A stretch of 64,000 bases of DNA from NCBI GenBank assembly GCA_900708905.1, contig CAADRB010000002.1, forward strand, positions 5,906,269 through 5,970,268, written 5' to 3'. A model generated the notes under the pieces. It saw only the letters and a list, made by a program, of their open reading frames with translations. It had not been told where the DNA came from and made no database searches. A program made the position numbers and the translations under genes. Within the stretch, counting starts at the first letter, position 1. Each line of letters starts with the position of its first letter. Source of the stretch: Hymenolepis diminuta (lineage: Eukaryota; Platyhelminthes; Cestoda; Cyclophyllidea; Hymenolepididae). Shown one piece after another: positions 48,801-62,245 of this stretch.

Positions 48801-51800
48801 GTTCCTCTTTTCTTAGGCTGCGTACGTGAAGGCTGCACACACTGTGATAACCAATGTGGCACGCTCAGTAGAACCCCTCTACCCACCTCGTGTTTGGGTT
48901 GACCTCGATCCCGCGTTCTTCGCCACCTTTTGGTGTCTTGAGTCTGGTGATCTAGTCTTTCCCTCTGCTGCCTATCAACGCCAACGCGACGCCCTTCGTA
49001 CCCAAATGGACTCCATCGAAGCAAATACAGAGATGGTGAGTTCACTATATTCATAATGTTCTTTTCGGAAATAGTCTTTTCTTCAGATCCCATCAATTAT
49101 TAACTAAGTCTATCTGGTAATTAGCGGTTTACGGAGGCTGCAGATGTCCGAGCTAAATGATATCTGATTCTGCGATGACAAGTTACTTAAACAGTAATCA
49201 CGCTAAGAGTCTTGCTAATGTTTGTGGAAATGGGAGGGAGGGAGGGAGGGGAACGGGGGAGTGGAGTTAGGGATGAAGCACGTATGATAAGCCAAATAAG
49301 TGTTAGTGCATTTGAAGAGGGAATCAAGCGCACCTAAGAGATGGGGTATATATATGAGCAAGAGCCGAAAGGAGGCTGACATATAATTAGGCAAGATATG
49401 AATACACCGCACATCTCCCCTACCAAGATACTTGTGCAACATCAAGAAGTTGTACATCATATTCGTCCCCTTGAGGCGGAAATTTATAAGTTAAAACAGA
49501 GGTAAACATAAACATTGACTCTAATGTCAATTGCAAAACTGGTTAAGTCTGGCTAATAATGCAGCAGTAGATTTCGGATTTCTCAGTGATACTGTCCACC
49601 AATCTAAGATGAATGTTACTTATTTCGATATTTAATTCTATAATAGATAAGCTTACATCAATCTCCAAGTTCTAATAAGAACTGGATGAAAGGCATACAA
49701 GTTTTGGCTGACCCTGATCAGGTAAGGTGTGAAGTAAGCCTTCCTAGGATTCAAATAGTGACTAAGAATCGGCTGAATCTATTTTAAAGAATAGTACCAG
49801 AAACACTGTAAACAACAATGGCTTCGGCAAATCAAAGCCAAGTCTTGGCGTGAGAGTTCGTTTCATATTTAATTGGATTTGCTAAAATAGTACTTTAAAG
49901 AATTAAGGCTAACCTTTTACATAGGCTGGAATCTACCGTTTCCATTAACTTTGTACCATAAGAACTCTCTTTTCTTTTTACTTAGACTTCAGATAAGAAA
50001 CGTCGGGAAAAAGAGCGCTGTCAAACTCTCCTCAATCGTCTAGCTCGAGAACAGGACCAACGGAAAGTCCACGTGGACCGAATTCGAGCTTGGCTCCTCT
50101 CTGAGCGTAATAGTTGGTTCCAATCCATGTCCGCCACCAAAATGGATACAGTGGCCCAATTTCTCCAGTACTGCATCTATCCTCGTGTCTTCTATACCGC
50201 TAGTGATGCAGTCTATGCCGCTCAGTTCATTCAGGTCCTACATCAACTTAAAACTACTCAGTTTGCAACGCTGATTTGTCTTGATAGGGTACATTTTAGT
50301 TTCTTTCCGTTTTCTCGGTTTTATTGATGAATGCTTTATTTCTTACCTTCTGATTTAGATTTTCAACGACATCACACTTCCAGTGAGTATTTGCACGGAG
50401 AAGGAGGCTCATAGATATGGAAGATTCCTTTGTAAAGTCCTTGAATTTGTTATGCGGTGGCATTCTTCTGAGGAAATATTCAATCAAGAATGTGGACAGT
50501 ACCCGGGATTCGTGACTGTCTTCCGTAAAGTAAGTCAAGAGTTCAAAATATCTGCGTAGGAACAGCGGAGAGATTACATATATATACATATGGGGTGCAT
50601 AAGACATTTGAGGACACCTTACGCACTTTTAGAAAACAAAATGAAACTGTTGATCGTTGAAACCTACAATTTCTTGTAACAAAACAAATAAACATCATAT
50701 TAGCCTAAGTTTAAAATCCGTATGTCCTCCGACCGACCCAATACGAGTCTGATGAGTCATTTACAACCACACCCCGCCCCGTCCCACACGTAATAATCCT
50801 AAGGATTAAGGTCTGGTGAGCATTTAGGGGGCTGCCATAAGTTTGGTGTGACATGAGGATGAAAGTTCTCGGCCATCATCCAGTCCTGGATTTTGAGGGG
50901 CTTATGGGGTGGAGCCGAATCTTGTTGAAAGATATAGGGTCTTCCTCCATTGACTACGCTGTCTATTCAAGGCGGCTTAACAGGGTTTTGAGGAGTCTCC
51001 ACATGGCATCTGCATTCACATCTGCATTGACTCTATGGTTCTGTGGAAAAAGTGGAGGAGTCATGATATGCCCCTCCCTCACTGCTAAAACAACGCCAAA
51101 AATCATCACTGTTAGTGGAAACTTCGTGCACATACATAACAGTTGACACTTCAGTGGGGTCCGCTCCTACATAGCCAGCCACCTATCATTTCTTTGACTG
51201 ACTTTTTCGTCTTGGTAGAAGTTTTCTTTGGCAGAGAAAAACCAAAGAAAATCCTCTTCTTCTGGGTGCTTTAATTTCTTTAAGAGGCTTTTTGCAGGCA
51301 TTAAACTATTCTCTTGAGTTGTTTTTGTCCACACAAAATGACGACTTCGCCTAAGAACCTATGAGATTTGTATCCGAGGTCTTGATGAACAATATGTCTT
51401 ATGTTTCTTCAGACACTTGAAGATATTTGGCAAGATGTCACACATTGACTTCCCACGATTTTCGTCCATCATGCTATGCCATGCACTCTTCTCTCAAACT
51501 CACGTCTTCTGAGTGAGTCAGCAGATCGTTGACAATGCCTTTTCCTCCTTCTTGTGGCGGTCAATTCATCGCCATTGTTTTCATTCAGCAGCTCCTTTCT
51601 AACTTTGTAAACGAAGGATCTGGCGATTTTTAGAAATCGTGCAATTTCTAAATTTCTGTGTTTCGGGTTTATAGGGACTACTGCAACGTGTCTTTTCATT
51701 TCGCTAGTTATAGTGGTACCTCCCATGAGATCTTCTGATGTAAAAAATACATTTATTATTATTATTATTGAGTTAGTTTAAATTACCAAAATATAAGTGT

Positions 51801-51814
51801 CCTCATACTTTATG

Positions 51815-51850
<36 letters not shown>

Positions 51851-54800
51851 ATTTCTTTATATCAGTCTGTGAAACTGCATTAAATAACTACCTTGAAATC
51901 CATTGATCATTTATTTATGAGCTTTAGGCACCTACTCTCATACATAAAAACAACTAATTTGGATATCATCTTTTAATTAACGATATTTCTTTCAACAGGG
52001 CCCACACTCAAACACCAAGGCAGATCAATTGCAGTTTGAGAATTACCGTCATGTCGTGCACAAATGGCACTACCGAATGACCAAGGCTGCCGTCGCCTGC
52101 TTAGAATCGGGAAATTACGCTCAAATCCGTAATGCACTCATTGTCCTCACTCGAATCCTGCCTTACTATCCCAAAGTTGACCAATTCGGAATGGCCGTTG
52201 AACGCAGAGTCAATAAACTCAAGGAGTCGGAGAAGGACAAACGACCGGATCTTAAGGCAAGCCTGCACATTACTTGAGTTCTTTGGTTCTTTCCATATAC
52301 ATAGATGTCAATCTTGCAAGGTGAATTGTTTGCTAAGGTCTTAGGAGTAAGTGGGTCTGAATTGATGGTTGTCACTTTATCCCAGAATTCTGATTGTAAA
52401 CCATAGTCACCAGATCAGCATGAATGTTAGTGAATTTTACACATGTCTCATATTACGAATTTTGATTAGCTTGCTGACTGAAATGGATTTAATAGAGGAA
52501 TGAGAACACGCAATTTGAATTGGTCTTAATCGAAAAAATATGCTTAATCTTTTCTCTCAGAACTTCTGTCAGAGTTTCGTGTTCTTCTGAAATCATGCAT
52601 TTTAAAGCTAATGAATGCTGAAGGCTCTCCTGCTTCTTTCCACGATAGTGACCTACAGGTACCTGCTCTAGTGTCCGTTAGAAGTAGTAAGCTATGATAG
52701 TTCGTTTGCATCTTGTAATTTTTTAATTCTTCTAACTTAGCTGCTCAATGCTTTCTTGCTCAATTAGCACAGGCCGTATTCACTCATTTATCCCCAGACC
52801 CATGTCTAGGTATTATATCTTAAGACAGTTCATTACATGATGTTTGGGCTGACGTATTCTAATCTATTTCCATCTTAAGTGATTTGAGAGTTATAATGCA
52901 TAGTAGGTTACATTGTCTTCTGGATGCATCTAAACCATCTAAACTGTTATTAGTCATTCTTCATTGTGACTTATGAGATGATTGCTAAACATGCATGAAA
53001 CGTAGATAATGTATAAGTGATGATTAATGTGAGTACGTTTATGGACAGTAGAATAGTGGCGCATTAATCGTATACATATTATTGGTAAAAGAAGCATGGT
53101 CTAAATGTTTTATAGGCACAAACAAGGCAGTATAAAGGTCCGTAAGTGTAAGAAAGATTGAAGGGTGGGATAAGAAGCAAGAGTGAGAGGAAGCAACCAT
53201 CTTTCCACACTGGCTGCTTCTGACTGAAGCGCCACGAGATTGCGATTGAATATGTATCAGTTCTCATCTTCTCATTCGCCCTCAGTACGCTCATATTTGT
53301 CTATCTACAGGTAAGTGACTATCGAGTTTGCTATATTTGCCTACCTTTAATTCCTCAGTAGCAACTTGTTTAGGAGCAGGCACAATATGTACTAATATTA
53401 GTATACTACAGAAAGGGATTATAGTTTCTACTCTTAAAACTTATCGTTTAGTGGTCGTTATTTGCATGTTATAATGTGCGATTTCTTTTCTAACATTTCA
53501 GGTGATGGCCTTCAGCTACGCTGGTATGTTGCGTCCAATGAAGGAGACATGGGTTACCGAGGCCCAGATTCATCTCAAGGAGCAGAAACCCGAGCCAGTC
53601 GCGATTTCAGTGAGAAATCCGGTATCAGCTGCAGGCATCTCTCAACAGCAATCCCAAGCTCAGACTATCACCTCTTCATCCTCAGCTAACGCCGCGTCCT
53701 CGATTTCTCAAGCAACCACCAAATCCTCTTCTCAAGTTGTTGAGTCCGCACCAACTTCCACTGCTACAACTGGCACAAGTACCACTGGAAGTGGAAACGC
53801 TTATGCAGCTAGTGAGTTCTTAATAATAACTCCCAGGTCCAATTAGGAAAACACTTTCCAACACTCGTTTTGGGTAAAGGGGTAACATCATGAAGTCCTC
53901 CTAGTGGGAAACTCGAAATCTGCTAGCTGAATTCTAATAGTGCGGTTGACCATTCCACTCACTGAGGTGTAAGTCTCGCATCTTTGATTTCTCAGACGAG
54001 TATGTTTGCCGTTGCACACTGTCTTTATTAATAAATTTCAAGTTCATCTAAGAAATATCCTATATTTACCTTTGGTCACCGTTGGTCATTCTGATTACCG
54101 ATTGTGTGCTCCAATGTCTAGATTTTGTGATCTCTATCGTGGTAGGCATGCCTGTTGACCATTACCCAGTGAGGGACTAGTTTTTCGTTGTCAAAATTGT
54201 ATATAACAATAATTGAAGCAGATAGAGTTTAGATGGGAAGGTGAGTTAGATAAGTTAAAAGCTACGTTGAAAGCAGTTGGACATTCCTTTTTCATATCCC
54301 TTCTATTAGTCTACTAGTTAAATGTACTACGTACCAATGCTTAACCTGTCATGTTTTATGGTTGGCGCTTCCCATTGGGATGTTCACATGCATTAAACTA
54401 CTATCCATAAAACTTGAGATGGTCAAGCTCATCCCAATATCACTATCAATATCATTGTATCCAAAATTATAAGACGGGAGAGTAACTGAATGTTTCTATT
54501 CGATTTATTTATAATTAGGTCTGTGTTTTGGGACATCACTTTATCAGATTGTCCATTTAGGGGGAATTTCCTGGGACTTACTCTGTGCTCTAAATTGAAG
54601 ACAAGCTACAAGCGCTAATGAGGGCATCAATCTCTTGGCCATTTATTTGACAAATTTGTAAGAACATAAATACGCCATCGGTGATTGATTACATTATAGA
54701 GGACATGCAAAAATTGATTAACCTGATGATTATCTAGAGCTAGGGTGGGAAGATAAGATCACTTTTCTGTTTGAGTTTCATGCCAACTGAAAGGAAATTG

Positions 54801-57800
54801 AATTGGGAACTTTATCAATCCCCACTCGGGCCAAATTAAAGATGCTGTTATTTCTTGCGTTAGAAGAACTAACCTCATTATTTTTTTATTTTAGCATCTA
54901 AGTCTGCTGGTAATACTCCAACCGCTAGTAAGACCACTAAAACTCCAGTCACAACTTCAGCACAGAAGCGTGTTGCTTCCTTGTAATATACCGACTCTTT
55001 ACTGCTATTCTTTCATCCATTGATTCTGACTTTCTTTCCTGCTTGTTTTAGTGAATCTGGAACTTCACCCTCGATTGAACACGTTTCTAGCGATGAATTG
55101 CGAGGTGAATAGCAATGAGTTTGTACTAAAATGGTTACTTATACGAAATCTCTTTAAACATCATTAAGTGAAATTTTATGCGATATTTGTCTTAAATTAT
55201 ATTAGAAGACGAACCGCTTGCGAAATTTCGTAATGCTTTGCATAACGCTTTGCGTTTTTCCCCTCAACTCCGTTCTTTTCCACCCCTCTTTAACTGCTAA
55301 TGTGCAATGATTGATTGTTAATAATAATAATGATATTACAATTTTCCACATTAGAAGGAAAGCATCGCAGGGCTGCACCGGATCGTGCTCATTCAGCTAA
55401 GGTGAGTTAAAAACAAAAAATGTCCATGTTCATTTATTTGCACCACTAACATATCATTTACTAATCGGAGTAATGAGTTTGTGGCTTTCTATTTTGTTGG
55501 ATTTAAAAGAGTGGAAATAAATACAATCCATTTTGCAGAAAGCTCAAGCCGAACCGCAAAATCTTGTTATGTGACTACATTTGGTCTCTATTATGACGTT
55601 GAAAAGCTATGTTATTGTGTGTGGACTAATCCCGCATCATCGCAATAAATGAAGCAATTGCACAGGTTGACTACTATGATTATAGATGGGAAGCCACTCC
55701 AGTTTATTAGTTCAAAATTGTGTTTGAGTAATTATGTTAACTCGATGGTGTTTCCACTCGACCTCTAGGTGTTTCTAAGCATATTCTAAGCTTAAATTGC
55801 CTACATAATGCGTTGTCGAGGTCGTAGTTATGCGACTTTTGTTTGAGCTCAGAGAATTGAAGACCGGATAGATAGCATCCTAACCATCGTTCTCTCTTAG
55901 ACATTTACAGGACAGTTTTCTTCCACAATTCTTAGCGTATAATCTTCAACTAGTTCAAGTATTAATAGTAACTATTTGGTAAACATGAAACGTCAATTGT
56001 AGTTTGAAGGTCGGATATACCAGTTAGTAGTCGAAATACTCTAAAATTTCAGTTAAACCGGTCATTCGTGTACTTTAATCAACCGAAAAGCAGTCAACTC
56101 AGTTGTCAAAATTGGAGATTGCAGAACGTTTAATTAGGTGTTAAGATTCTCTATGGTATGGTTATGTTCATGAATGTGCATTTGTGGTATAAAATACTCA
56201 TTTGAAATTACTGTTGAAGAGCGATAGCTTGCTGTTCTGAAGTCCGGAGAATAGATCATCTCTAAACTATCGTTCCTCAGGTTATTAAGATCTTCATCAC
56301 ACACAAATGTGGAGGAAAGATAAGGCTTTTGTGAATGAGACTTACTGAGAAGAGCCAGAAACCATAAGAAAAGGGGATATAGACGATTGATACGTGTGAT
56401 GAATANNNNNNNNNNNNNNNNNNNNNNNNNNGGGGGGGGGCGGTGTAATTTATTGGAAACCATCTACAAAAAACCCCAGTGTGATCACGTCTCCATTCGA
56501 TCGCATCACATTGTGTCAATTACAACTGATCAAATAGACAAATGGGATATACTTGACGGCAGAGGAAATCGGCTAAACTCAAGTCCCCATGTCTCAGGAA
56601 ATTTATCATGTGGCCAGGCACTTAGAGCCCGAATGTCATGGGGGTTATATAAGTCTTGAATTGAGATAAACGATCAGAGTAAACATAAGGTTGACATAGA
56701 GCACCTGTTCTGTGGATTGGCCAGAATGCTTGAAATGAGAAAAGTAAAATTGATGAACTTTATTTTATTCTTCATTTAGCGCGCAAGAGTCATAGACTCA
56801 TCTCAACAACAGCAGCAGGCAGATGAGGACTCTTCTCCTGCTTCGCTTTCCTCGAAGGATCTGCGTCGAATGCAACGCAAGCGATCTGGAAATATTGCTG
56901 GTGGAGATGTAGATGTTCGTGGTGGTTACTCTGATCTTGATGATATTCATGTGGTCAGTACGTCCCTTGCAAAGAGATCTAAAAAGGGTAAGAAATGATG
57001 GCTTCACATTCTTGTTTTGAAATTGTTCAAGGGATAGTCATTTCCGCCTATTTTGGTCTAAACTCAAATTGAACAGAAGTTAATTCGTCCCGCTCTTGTG
57101 ACGACCCACTACGATGTCTATTCCTTTACATATTACCTAAAAAGCAATTTGTTTGATGCCTATTATTTCAGATTCCTACTGGTTTTCAAGGATACGAGGT
57201 GAGATACTCTATGGCAAATTCACAGCATAGTAACCAAAAGTTTTCTTAGTTTTGTTTCCTCTCTCCTAAAATTGACGGGATTATACATGCTATAACTGAT
57301 TGAATATCAGTTATTTTATAGCTCTTATAAGGTTTCATCATGGGAGGTATTTTAATCTGTGCTTAAAGATAATTAGCAAAATATTTTGCAACACTTGGCC
57401 TGAGTAGAGAGATAGCTTCCTGTGTCGGATCTGTCTATCTTACCCAATTTCGGACGACCCCTATACAATTTCTTAATAATACTTTCCAAGCTTATTTAGG
57501 AAAGCGTTTTCTATCATCTTGGGTAGAGAGTAGTGTCTTGGAGCCTCCCAAGTGAGGATGTAGAAGATATGACAATCTATCTTCTACCAATTTACGACAA
57601 CAGGACAGAGAAGAAACAAGGCAGTGGTGAGCAGACTTTATTGAAAGAAGACCAGGAAGTAGAAAAAGGAGATAATGCAGGTAGTGGACCACAGGTGGTG
57701 TGTATTTACATAGAGAAGGAGGCGTTTATAATTTGGTCAGAAGGGATGACGGGAGAAACGGAAAGTTTCAGATTATCGTCAATTATGAAAAACTGAGATA

Positions 57801-59154
57801 CGTCAACGATCATTCAAGAGCCACATATGTTGTTTATTCACGCCAATTAAACTAAACCACTTGAGCACAAACGATAGTTCTCCAAGGCAGCTTGAGGTCA
57901 TCGCAGGGGCTAAGACCTTCAAGCATCACTGTGGTCTTAGCTACAGTCTTGGGGTCAAGATACTTAGGTTCCCGGGACGATTAATGATGACCAAGAGAAA
58001 ACTTTTAATTTGAAAAAAAAAAATTTCCATAGTGTAACTACAGGAGATTCCAATGGTGCTACCCCTTATATTAGTTAAACTTAACCAGTACGGTTGGCCA
58101 TTCGGTGTGCGTCGATGGGCTTGTGCTTTTGCAAATGAGCACGTTAACCACTACACCCCTTATTAATTTGAACAGCTGATATTTTAACCTGCTTCAAGAC
58201 AAAAGTTTTGGTGGTGATTAAACTTATCTTTTGTTGGCATAGCAATGTGGATTTTTTGAAATCTAGGAGTTTGTATGTGTATAGTATAGGGCAGTAACTG
58301 TGGCAAACCAATAGTTATTTCCAGTTACCAAAATCCTTTTCTATCTACACTTCCTTCCTCAAACCGCATTATTTGCCTATAGAGAAGCGTTAGTTTGACA
58401 CTGAGTCCTAAACTGTAGCATATTGTAGCAATAATTAAGAGTGTTTCCTTTCCGTAAAATTCATTACACTCACTGTGGCGGATAAAGTGCTAATTATTGT
58501 TAACCTTCTTCCTCAGGAATCAGCTCCCTTATTTTTATTTTTCAATCAACTGTATTCTTTCTATTCCTTTTAAAGTTTCTCTGTAGCCATTATTCGTGGT
58601 TGAATATCCATCGTTTAATTCCTAACTACCCGCAAAACAGTCCTAATGTAATCATTCAAACCACAATCTCTCCTCAGTTTGCATATGTGAACTTTGTAGA
58701 AGTTTAAACGGCTTAGTTTGGCAAAACTTCTCCATTCTTCGTTTTAACATTATCCAACAATATTCAGTAGAAATCATTGTGTTCCTTGTGTGAGATATGG
58801 CTCTAATGCTTGTCAGATTTTGGCCTTTGTCTTAAATCCCTTTTTATTATAACTTTTTAATAAACCTGGTCTCTTCTCATAATGAAGGCATCATTTTTAA
58901 ACAGGATTTTCAACAAGTATTCGTAGCTGTTTATCAATTGTTCAATTACTTATCTTTTTGTTTCAGGTGGTCTAAGTGGTCGGGGATCAGTTGAAGAGAG
59001 CGGTGCAGATCATAGAGGTCATCGTAGGTCACCAGCCGGAGGCAGCAGTGGGAGTCATCGTCATCATCGATCTACTCACCGGGGCACCAGCGAAGCTTCA
59101 CCCCCGACCTTGGCTGCAGCCGCTGCCGCGCAAATGCGTCATGCCAGAAAGTGA
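39873..59154 (+). CDS. THOC2: THO complex subunit 2 (complete, 27 exons)
   Basis: THOC2 is the scaffold of the THO/TREX complex, coupling transcription to mRNA export. Exon ends: 39873-39958, 40114-40237, 40275-40329, 40368-40849, 40895-40987, 41062-41454, 42113-42285, 42358-42589, 42665-42816, 42882-42983, 43059-43143, 45388-45481, 45558-45629, 45665-45761, 46974-47271, 47349-47513, 47588-47650, 48817-49035, 49986-50288, 50359-50529, 51999-52256, 53502-53811, 54895-54982, 55052-55104, 55355-55401, 56780-56987, 58967-59154. The sum is 4,611 nt, divisible by 3, or 1,536 residues (human 1,593). Family motifs include [93 protein letters not shown] and [16 protein letters not shown]. The tail from about 1,260 is Ser/Thr-, then Arg/His-rich. 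Exon 6 carries a Gly/Ser-rich insert. Intron 21 starts with GC. Introns 2-4 are 37-45 bp. Confidence 0.97.
43783..44801 (-). mobile_element. inactive mariner transposon (DD34D) in THOC2 intron 11
   Basis: The minus strand encodes mariner transposase pieces. The N-terminal part has [10 protein letters not shown], and an HTH region with [14 protein letters not shown]. After a gap of N, the catalytic part reads [36 protein letters not shown] and the C-terminal [16 protein letters not shown]. Between the YDNARP Asp and the APID Asp there are 34 residues, the mariner DD34D spacing. Stop codons and frameshifts occur around 43890 and 44150-44260, so no complete transposase can be made. Clear terminal inverted repeats were not found by eye, so the true ends lie somewhat outside these coordinates. 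Confidence 0.88.
44291..44359. other. assembly gap (69 N) inside the mariner copy
   Basis: A run of N that removes the middle of the transposase. Confidence 1.
46613..46835. repeat. dispersed repeat family R3, copy 1 (THOC2 intron 14)
   Basis: AGTTGAACTGAACCAAATGT, then ATATTGGATAAAGGAAGAGA, a purine-rich stretch, then GAAGGGAAGGTAAAAGTGTC, ending near CCAATAAAGGCATC. The same blocks recur in order at 48406-48645. No ORF. Confidence 0.55.
48406..48645. repeat. dispersed repeat family R3, copy 2 (THOC2 intron 17)
   Basis: GAGTTGAACCTCATGTATAT, TTGGACAACC, a purine-rich stretch, GGAAGGGAACAAGCGTCAG and CACCCAATAAAATAATC mirror the order and orientation of 46613-46835. Confidence 0.55.
49232..49260 (+). 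other. potential G-quadruplex tract in THOC2 intron 18
   Basis: Six G-runs of 3-5 bases with one- to three-base loops (GGGAGGGAGGGAGGGAGGGG, then AAC and five G). They lie on the coding strand, so the pre-mRNA also carries them. A G4 fold is predicted from the pattern only. Confidence 0.6.
50597..51815 (-). mobile_element. second, diverged mariner-family element with terminal inverted repeats (THOC2 intron 20)
   Basis: The left end GCATAAGACATTTGAGGACA and the inverted right end GCATAAAGTATGAGGACACT match except for the central spacer, giving terminal inverted repeats of about 20 bp and an element of about 1.2 kb. On the minus strand an N-terminal helix-turn-helix reads [20 protein letters not shown], as in mariner/Tc1-like transposases of the type with [12 protein letters not shown]. 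Further on, [18 protein letters not shown] and [20 protein letters not shown] are catalytic-domain remnants. The frame is broken, so the copy is dead. This subfamily is clearly different from the element at 43783-44801. Confidence 0.8.
51817..51845. repeat. (TA)n microsatellite
   Basis: A pure TA tract abutting the right inverted repeat of the mariner element. TA is the mariner target site, so the element may have inserted into it. Confidence 0.85.
53843..54023 (-). mobile_element. tRNA-derived SINE, copy 4 (THOC2 intron 22)
   Basis: Read on the minus strand: a tRNA-like head with AACGGCAAACATACTCGTCT and a degenerate B box (AGATGCGAGACTTACACCTC). Then comes the body CAGTGAGTGGAATGGTCAAC, shared with 14455-14632, and a tail AGTGTTGGAAAGTGTTTTCC. 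It begins about 30 bp after the exon 22 donor. Confidence 0.65.
56406..56431. other. assembly gap (26 N) next to a G run
   Basis: N run followed directly by nine G, inside THOC2 intron 25. It probably marks a sequence that assembled badly. Confidence 1.
57493..57570 (-). mobile_element. SINE tail fragment
   Basis: TTTAGGAAAGCGTTTTCTAT, then CATCTTGGGTAGAGAG, matches the reverse complement of the tail of the copy at 14455-14632 almost exactly. No head lies next to it. Confidence 0.55.
58040..58165 (-). mobile_element. tRNA-derived SINE head, copy 5
   Basis: The minus strand begins GGGGTGTAGTGGTTAACGTG, the best A box of the family, followed by ACACCGAATGGCCAACCGTA, the body motif shared with the other copies. 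The tail is degraded. It lies in the last THOC2 intron. Confidence 0.6.
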
Positions 59155-60119
59155 TCGGTGTGCTTGGCTCGGCAATGCATTCAAATAAATTAACACATCA
59201 CTCCCTTAAATGTTTCGCTGTACATGATATGTTATGAAATGTCCTTTTTTATTAATTAAAATGTGTGATCATGTTGCCCCGTTAGTGCTAAGGCCTACTT
59301 GATATTTCTTGATGCCGGATGTGTTGGTGTTTTTTTGTGGGCTCTCTGATGGGGGTATTTAATTAGTCGGTGAATCTAACATTTGTTGGGTTTCATGGGG
59401 GAGGGGATGTTTATGTTCGGGAGGTCTTCAAATATTTTTTTAGAGATATAATAATTGCGAACACTAAGTACTATTAAAAGGACCTACTGTGAATATCATA
59501 CGTTAATAGACTAAGAGAACAGGCTCCTGTGGCTTAGCCTTCAAATTGGACTTAAGGAACTTATGTACATGACAGTCATTGTGTTAGTTTATTGATCGAA
59601 CTCCCAACCTCCTACCCCGTTGTTTGACCTCGACCAGTAAAAGTGATCACTGTGTCGATTCATTTCAAGTCTACCTCACGAAATAAGCGCTCGAGGATCA
59701 CTTTGTAAAAGGACCACTGACAACTTTGCACACAAAATACCCCAACTCAAACTGAAAAGACGTCCCAGTGCCTTGAAATCGTCGTGATGAAAACATTGCG
59801 TTACATCGCCCTAGTTGACCAATTTTAACCAATCACTGGATTAACAGTACCAAAACGTGTAGGCACAACCAAACTAGCGTTCACAAGAAGATTCCGAATG
59901 TAGAGATTTCGTTAGACTGCATCAACACTAGTTGAGAAACTACAATCCCAAATGGACGACCTACATTTTATCTAGCAAAAACGAATATATGAAGCCATTA
60001 ACAAATATGGACTCCTCATATTTTGCATTACAGTAAACGTCTTTAGCGATCAAGCAGCTAACATTTCAAGAGAACACAGAAATTAGGCAAATATGAATAA
60101 TATTCACTGTACAAGAGGT
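59155..60119. other. intergenic region between convergent THOC2 and AK6
   Basis: Holds both 3' UTRs. AATTCATT/AATTAAA-rich AT sequence just after the THOC2 stop may carry the polyadenylation signal. No gene was seen. A weak B-box-like GGGAGTTCGATCAATAAAC on the minus strand near 59600 could be another old SINE. Confidence 0.5.
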
Positions 60120-61047
<928 letters not shown>

Positions 61048-62245
61048 TTAAAATAGACAATTAAAATAATCTGTCCTTTGTGTCATCCAGAACTGCTGTT
61101 ATGTAAAATATTTTCATCAAACTTTTAATTTTTGTTTATTTTTTTAATATTTGTTCTAATTGCCAAGCTTCTAATTATTTCCGGCAATGAATAAACGTAT
61201 CTGTGGCTATATAAAATATGCATTAGCATCTACTTTATTATGAAAGCCAAGATTATCGCAACTTTTTGATCTTAATAAAGTCACTCATCTGATTTTGCGA
61301 ATGATTTACATGTATTTATGAATGAACGACCTTGAGCTTGAAAATAATTTGAACTGATTGAAGGAGGAATGGGTAATACTCTCTCTCCTGTACCTTTTAG
61401 AATTCCTACTGCCAAATCCTACATTCCAAAATGACAGTTTATTCATAAGTATTTTTCAGCGTGTTTAGTGCTCATGTGATCGTCGTACCGCCTATATCAA
61501 ATTTTAATACTATATTAATATTTGTAACCAGTATCCAGGTGATTATCGTGTTTGGTACCGTGTTCAAAGATTAGTTTCTGTGTAATTGACCTAATAATGC
61601 AAAAATTGCTTTATTAAATCCACTGAAGTAATTGATAAGATGGGAATTTTCATAAATTTATTGGTTTAATGGGAGCTTGCCTTGCAAAATATGCCCATAA
61701 AATGATTGCTTATCAGAACTTTTTTTACCAAATACGATTGTTCATCTGAATGAAAGCCTATTTGTCAGATAATCTCGTTAAATATTGGACTCCACAATTT
61801 GGCATTTTCATAGAATCTACCAACTGGACCCACTTTGATAAGGATACATAATTTACTTATAAATAACCAAGAATGATCTTTTTTTGTGGAAAAATTTCAT
61901 TAACTGGACTAAAACTTAGCCAGAAAGAAAACATTTGTATTAACTTACCAATTTGCTTCCCCCCTCCTCCTCCCTCAAAAAAATTCATACGTTTTAAGCG
62001 TCCATATGCGATCGAAATATAACATCTTCTCCGACACACAACATATATTTCAAATGACAAACAACAAAAATGCCATAATTTATCTCGACTTTTTGGAGAA
62101 GAATATTTCCAATTTTATCTTGAACTTGCCTACAAAAGTTTAAACTGTTATTTAAGGTCGCAATAGAAACATTAGGTGAGTAGAAATATATTAATGTCAC
62201 AATTTCTAGTTTACTTATAGATAGTTTAAAGTTAAATTAAAATAG
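61048..62245. other. intergenic region
   Basis: AT-rich, with no recognisable gene or repeat. It should include the promoter of the ORF/AK6 unit at its left. Upstream exons of the gene at 62246 may be here or may be unrecognised. Confidence 0.4.

Noticed and set aside
48761..49096. 111-codon minus-strand ORF with Arg/Gln-rich sequence
   Set aside because: It is antisense to THOC2 exon 18, which matches the family on the plus strand.
50853..51146. 97-codon plus-strand ORF
   Set aside because: It is antisense to the catalytic remnant of the minus-strand mariner element.
57533..57796. 87-codon plus-strand ORF with a charged sequence
   Set aside because: It overlaps a SINE tail fragment in a THOC2 intron. 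The composition follows purine-rich repeat DNA and no family was recognised.
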